Source of the DNA: Gaeumannomyces sp. JS-464
Lineage: Eukaryota > Ascomycota > Sordariomycetes > Magnaporthales > Magnaporthaceae
Assembly (NCBI GenBank): GCA_002197995.1
Contig: NGZR01000003.1
Coordinates: 4,464,001-4,528,000 of the forward strand
Length of the DNA: 64,000 bases
Direction of reading: 5' to 3'
In this document: positions 59,501-64,000 of the stretch, piece after piece
How the letters are laid out: the number at the start of each line of letters is the position of its first letter
How positions within the stretch are numbered: position 1 is the stretch's first letter
Notes under the pieces: model-generated
The model's database searches: none
Seen by the model: the letters and a program-made list of their open reading frames with translations, nothing else
Told to the model about the DNA's origin: nothing
Program-made: the position numbers and the translations under genes

Positions 59501-62363
59501 CGGCGCGGTTGTTCATGGCGACCTCGGGCCTGACTCCACCCAGGATGGCGTTATCACGTTCCCTGGTTTCGGCCAGTGCTCCCTCGACGTAGTTGCTCCA
59601 CTCGGGAGACATGACCCTTCTCGAGCACTGTTTCAGACAGAAGCTCGGGCGGATGGCGCTCGTTGAACTTGACGACCTCCTCAGCAATCAGCGTCAAGTG
59701 TCCCATGTAGCCATGCGCGTCTTGTTCTTGGCCTCGGATTCTTCGCTAGCAAGCTGGCCGTTGATAATCTGCGCGGTTATGTCGGCCGCCTCGAACAGGG
59801 AGATGGCAAGCGTTGGGTTGTAGCCTCGGTCCATCGGGCCGTTGAAGACCTGTTGAACGACGTCATACACAACGTTGTGGAGAAAGTTGTTCCAGGGGTA
59901 CGTAAAGAAGAATGACTATGACATCGCAAGTCAGTAACGAGCACACCCGTGATACGATCGATATATCTTACTAGGATAGTCGGCACAACACGATGCTCCA
60001 CAAATTGCATCTTCAGGAAGTCGCCGACGACAGGAGTGACCTTGTTGTCTTCGGAAGCTGCTTGCGTCTCGGTCTCTGGGGCAGCAACAGCGCCGGATGC
60101 CTCGCCACCCGCTTTGTCTTGACTCTTCAAGTCCTCGGCAGTTGCAGCCTTGGTCGGCCCATCCGTCTCCATAGCGTCACCCCTGAGGTCCTCCACAGGC
60201 TTGTCAGAATCAGCAGCAGGTGTTGCAGCCGTGGGTGCCACCTTGGCTTCAGCCTCCGCGGGCTGCTTTGAAGGAGTTGAAAAGAGCGGGGCTGGCGTAT
60301 CCTCAGGATGAGGCTGGAGGGCCGTTGCGACAGCCGCAGCTGTCATCTCAGTCTGCGAAGAGCCATCCGTCTCTGGAGTAATCGCGGACTGTGCCTCGGA
60401 GACAGACGATGTGTGAGTTGCGAATGACGGGGGCGAAGAGCCGGCCTCGGGACTGGCAGACCGCTTCTCCACGTGGTCACTCGACGCAACGCCCAAGCTC
60501 CCTTCGAGCTGGTCGTCACCAAGCCCCAACTCCTCGATTTCCTTAATCGCGGTTGTGACGCTTGTGGGGTCGGCGGTGCTGGTGGGCTCGGCGGAGGGCG
60601 CATCCGGCACGGCCTGCTTCTTAGGCGACAGCGGCTCGACCACCATTTCCGGGTCTTCGAACTGATGATCCTCCATCTTAGTGTCCGAAACATTAAGTCG
60701 CGGCGAGCTCAGGGGCTCGTCAACGAAGTCATCCTCGTCCTTATCAAGGAAGGACGACGTCGGGAGCGCATGTTGTATTCCTCCTCAGCCTTGACAAACT
60801 CGTGCGAGGTATCCTCGGCCATCTCAGCAGCGCCAATGACCTCCTCGAAGCCGTCGTCGTCGGAAATGTTAGTTACCTCGAGGCGCCTAACCTCGTCCGC
60901 GGGCGAGGCCCCGGGGATCCTCATCGTGAGATCTTCCACGCTCGACGGCGCCTCCTCACCGCGGACAGCGGTCAAGCTGCCCTGAGCCCTGAGTCGCTGG
61001 CGCTCGGCGTCTCGGGCTGCAATCAGGTCCTCAGACCCGACCTCGTTGAGCAGACCCATGTTGCTGCAGTGGAGAAGCTCCGCCATAAGCTCGCAAGTCT
61101 TGAACCTGTCAAATCCCAGAGGTTGGATCTTGCCGCCAAAGGTAGACTCAAGGTGTGGCTTCTGACCCTGACCAGCCATTATCAGGTTCATGAATTTTGG
61201 CACGTTCTCGGCGAACAGGCGCAGCAGTGTGCCCAGGTAGATCGGGTCGCGGCTTGAGGGCACCGAGTTGGCTTCGACGCCAACGTCTGGATCGTAGTCC
61301 GAGTTGTTCTTGCGGATTACCTCAATCACAATACCGACGCCCACCGTCAGAGCGTTTCCGCCGCCCAGCATGTACCCAATCAGCTGCTCGATGCAGGGTC
61401 TCGAAACAAGTTGCCTCGTAAGCTCGTTCGGTCCGATGCACGTCTGCTCGTTCTGGGACGCATTGGCAGACACCGTGATTATGGCCTTTATGAAGTCGCC
61501 AGCAGAGGTTTGCGTCGCCCAGCTGTGCTCGGGACCGAGGAATGAAAGTAGCGATGGCATAACATCCTTGGTGTAGAGCCACTGAGAGGCAAAAGAATAT
61601 TGTTAGAGCGGGCCAATGGACGTGCGATCATGCCGCAGCGGCTGGCTTGTCACGGACGGAGCCTCGGCTTGCATGACGGATGGGCACTCACTTCAACAAT
61701 ACCCTGGCCATTAGCCGTCCGCTCCAGGCTGATGATCTTGAGCAACAGGTCCATAACCATGGGGCTGTCGACGTGTCGTAGCATGTTGGGAACGGCGCCC
61801 TCGACCGACTTGAGAAACTCAATCATTTCCTGCGTCTTCTTGTCGAACAGCGACTCGTTGACCTTTGTGAAGTAGCTGGCCTGTAGCGGGTCCAGCGGGG
61901 ACGGGCGCTGCAGGAAGTTCCAGAAGCTGCGCAGCAGGTCCCGGTTCTGGACGTCCATAATGGCCTCGCAGATGGACCAGTTCTCGCAGGACAAGATCTC
62001 GCTCGCAACGAACGCATACTTGTTGCGGCGCTTCTCGGCCTCGTCGTCGCTGCCACCCTCGGTCGCGCGCGACGACGCCCTCGGGCGGGAGAAAGAAAAA
62101 GTCAGGGCCTTGCCCTTTTCGCCATCTTCGTCCTGGTCTTTGTCGGGGACGGCGACCGGCTCGAGTTTGGGGGCGACGGCATAGTCGAGTAGCTTGTCCA
62201 AGACCTCTCGGCGCCTCAGATGCTCGAGGAGCTTGGCGTTATGCTGCTTGAGCTCCTGGATCAAATCGCTCTCGTCAAGGAGCTCCTCGACGGTGAACTC
62301 GGGCTTGTCCAGGATTGTGTCGATGGCGGACGCGCTGGCATAACTGCCAAACCTCCAAAACAT
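56538..62363 (-). CDS. SAPS-domain protein (Sit4/PP6 phosphatase-associated, SAP155/185/190-like)
   Basis: A regulatory subunit of the Sit4/PP6-type phosphatase, which links nutrient signals to the cell cycle. It opens with the family start MFWRFGSYASASAIDTILDKP at 62363. It continues through the SAPS helical repeat (CENWSICEAIMDVQNRDLLRS and ELTRQLVSRPCIEQLIGYML) to SPEWSNYVEGALAETRERDNA. It ends with an acidic DEEFGDFAMPEV segment and the terminal RRTSIEDPEDEEVVV. Supported exons: 61692-62363, 59972-61581, 59262-59915 and a last exon 56538-57691. An exon at about 59183-59027 (FYRYIGAEQDGEDS to SDEDEGM) is likely, but its junction to the last exon, across about 1.3 kb, is unresolved. Frame breaks at G/C runs 60762-60764, 59711-59712 (both short), 59615-59617 (extra), near 57590 (short) and perhaps at 59182-59184. 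The Asp runs are encoded by trinucleotide repeats. Confidence 0.88.
57119..57166. repeat. GTC/TCG trinucleotide repeat encoding an Asp-rich stretch
   Basis: Tandem TCG/GTC-type triplets on the plus strand, read as GAC/GAT (Asp) in the SAPS protein, just before its EEFGDFAMPEV motif. Being triplet-based, length change would keep frame. Acidic tracts here are typical of the family's C-terminal half. Confidence 0.75.
57316..57357. repeat. ATC/GTC trinucleotide repeat encoding poly-Asp
   Basis: A run of ATC and GTC triplets on the plus strand that encodes about ten consecutive aspartates in the SAPS protein, following DPFADDI. It is a candidate in-frame length polymorphism. Confidence 0.75.
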
Positions 62364-64000
62364 GGTGGCGCGCTTTCAGGTGCAGCCGTGGAGGGGTGGC
62401 GGTATGGCAGAGGGGAGGGCGCAGTCACGGCGGTGGAGGTCGTGGTGCGTCGTCGTTGGTGCAGAGGGGAGGAGGGGGGCGCGAGTGCCCGTGACTGTGG
62501 CATGCGGCGATCCGAGGGCTCGCGCGTGTCGGGCGGGTCGGACAAAACGCAATCCACGGGGGCTGTCGGATTGGGCAGCAAGTGTGCCGATTGACGGTAG
62601 GGGTATATCCCGCCCAGGCTCCACAGACGATCTCCCCGGGGACGCCAGAACCAGATCTAATGCGATCGTGAATTCATGCAAATGCTCGTAGAAGTACTGG
62701 TATAGCCGGAAAGGAGGGGTATCTCGATTGGTCTACTGTGAGAAGCGGCTCCGGAGAGGCGTCAGTTCAGTGGTGGCCAGGAGTCAGGCTGGCCGCCTCT
62801 GGGCGCTGTGTCCTGGCTGGGGTGCTCGGTGGGAGGTGCCTGGTGGGAGGGAGTGGAGCGGGTGTTGAGGCTGCAAAAGATGATGATGTAAGAATGCGCC
62901 ACGGGTTCGGCGCCTGTCAAAGCAGAGAGCAGACAGGCCACAGAGGCGGCAGAGGTGCAAAATCAGAGAGGCGGGGACAGCGTTCTAGCACATGATTGGA
63001 CGCAGAGCACCTGCCATCGAGAGCGAAGGATTCGACGATGGATCAATGCCGGACGTGGTCGCGATTCGGGAGCGTTAGGCTGGCTGCCAAACAAGGCAGA
63101 CCAGGGTGTTGGGCGGTGTTTTTGTCGGCTGCCGAGGGCTTTCAAATTTGGAGGGGAGGGGAAAAACCCGCCGCTGGGTGGTGAAATGACAACAAGCAAA
63201 AACGGCGGGCTGTGGCAGGCAAACAATGGATGGGGAAGCAAGCTCGCGCCAGGCAGCGGGTGAGGCGGGGGGCGGGACGGCGGCACCTACAGGAAAGAAA
63301 AGCCTTCCAAATTTCTGTCGATATAATTACAAGAGCTGCAGAAAAGAACGAAAGCTCGTCGAGGACGCGCGCGCGCGGGTGAAGAAGACAAAGCGATGCT
63401 CCTATTTCCGCGGGTTGACAATGAAGTGCGGGATGGAGATTGGATTTTGCGATGGGCGGCGCGGGCAGAGTCAGGTCTGGAGGGAGCCCGGGGCGCACAC
63501 ACCAAGCACATAGTTCAGGGCTCCAGGACGCGGCAGCTGGACTTGACAGACTCGAACAGGTGGGCGGGCGCTTGGGCGGGCTGGCCACTTGAGTCCCTCG
63601 CCCACCCTGTGCAACTGTGGCTCCCCCAGCTGGGCCGGGTCGGCCCCACCTTCCACGCAGATTGGCAGCACGAGCTCAACTTGCTAGGTTGGGGCTTAGG
63701 GGGCAAGAAGCACGCGCTCGCTGCTGCGGGTGGGGCCTCGACCTGGGTTGCGTGGCCGGGCTGGCAGCTGGTGCGGGCGGGTCCCGTCGGCGTGCCGCCC
63801 CAAGATTGCAGCCGGCGGCTTCCAGGCTTGGGTGGGAAGATCTTATTTCCATGCCGTTGCCGTGTGGCCGATTGGGGGTTCACGTCCGCTGCCCAGGCGA
63901 AGAAGGCCAGAGCCGTTGGACGCAGAACTGCGTTCCAGAGCATGGACAGATCACGCGATGGAGCCACAAGGCTGTATGCGAGTATGGATTCGTCGCCCCG
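62364..64000. other. Upstream region of SAPS gene to window end
   Basis: Contains the promoter and leader of the SAPS gene on the minus strand. The remaining sequence up to the window edge has no gene I can support. Short reading frames on both strands are Pro/Arg/Gly-rich and without motifs. Confidence 0.45.

Noticed and set aside
1..64000. CRISPR arrays, bacterial operons, ribosome binding sites or prophage
   Set aside because: The sequence is eukaryotic with spliceosomal introns; no regularly spaced direct repeats of CRISPR type were seen.

Overview
The window is nuclear DNA of a filamentous ascomycete, most likely a Sordariomycete. Coding blocks are GC-rich and interrupted by short GT-AG introns (about 56-111 nt). 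The recognisable families are fungal: a DOCK-type GEF, a SAPS/Sit4-associated protein, sphingolipid C9-methyltransferase, NRPS and NRPS-like enzymes, an AA8 cytochrome and an Asp f 2-like zincophore. The species cannot be fixed from the sequence alone.

Layout. 407-6854 (-) SH3/DHR-1/DHR-2 DOCK-family GEF. 11811-12927 (+) secreted Asp f 2/Pra1-like protein. 17498-18738 (+) unrecognised basic protein. 20379-24048 (+) NRPS-like adenylation-thiolation-reductase. 24949-25667 (-) secreted chloroperoxidase-type heme-thiolate protein. 27110-27966 (+) secreted single-domain CDH-type cytochrome b (AA8). 28200-28533 (-) tiny two-repeat protein. 29248-30456 (-) 2-oxoglutarate/Fe(II) oxygenase. 32523-34286 (+) HXXXD acyltransferase. 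35251-37021 (-) sphingolipid C9-methyltransferase. 38035-38121 (-) intron-containing tRNA-Thr(AGU). 38845-47481 (-) a very large NRPS-derived protein. 51650-52960 (-) HSL-type alpha/beta hydrolase. 54746-55459 (+) unrecognised protein. 56538-62363 (-) SAPS protein. Between these are gene-poor spacers of up to about 5 kb.

The most interesting object is the NRPS-derived gene at 38845-47481. It encodes about 2,878 residues with a T-(A fragment)-T-E-C-A-T-C layout. All three carrier domains lack the serine that carries phosphopantetheine (GGDQ, GGDD, GGDD). Both condensation domains lack the catalytic second histidine. The one complete adenylation domain has lost its P-loop and the Asp of core A7. 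The epimerase-type domain keeps its HHxxxDxxSW and EHGRE motifs. A protein this long that stays open while losing active-site residues looks like a retained pseudo-synthetase rather than a decaying gene.

A second window-wide observation limits every gene model. About twenty single-base frame breaks interrupt otherwise conserved proteins, and nearly all lie at short homopolymer runs. For nine of the genes, adding or removing one base at those runs makes the total exon length an exact multiple of three. This pattern points to homopolymer-length errors in the sequence rather than to mass pseudogenisation. The models below are therefore given as spans with exons and suspected error sites.

The central 20-35 kb holds an NRPS-like reductase, a heme-thiolate protein, a 2OG oxygenase and an acyltransferase. 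It could be a small specialised-metabolite neighbourhood, but the gene spacing is wide and no cluster regulator or transporter is visible, so this remains inference.
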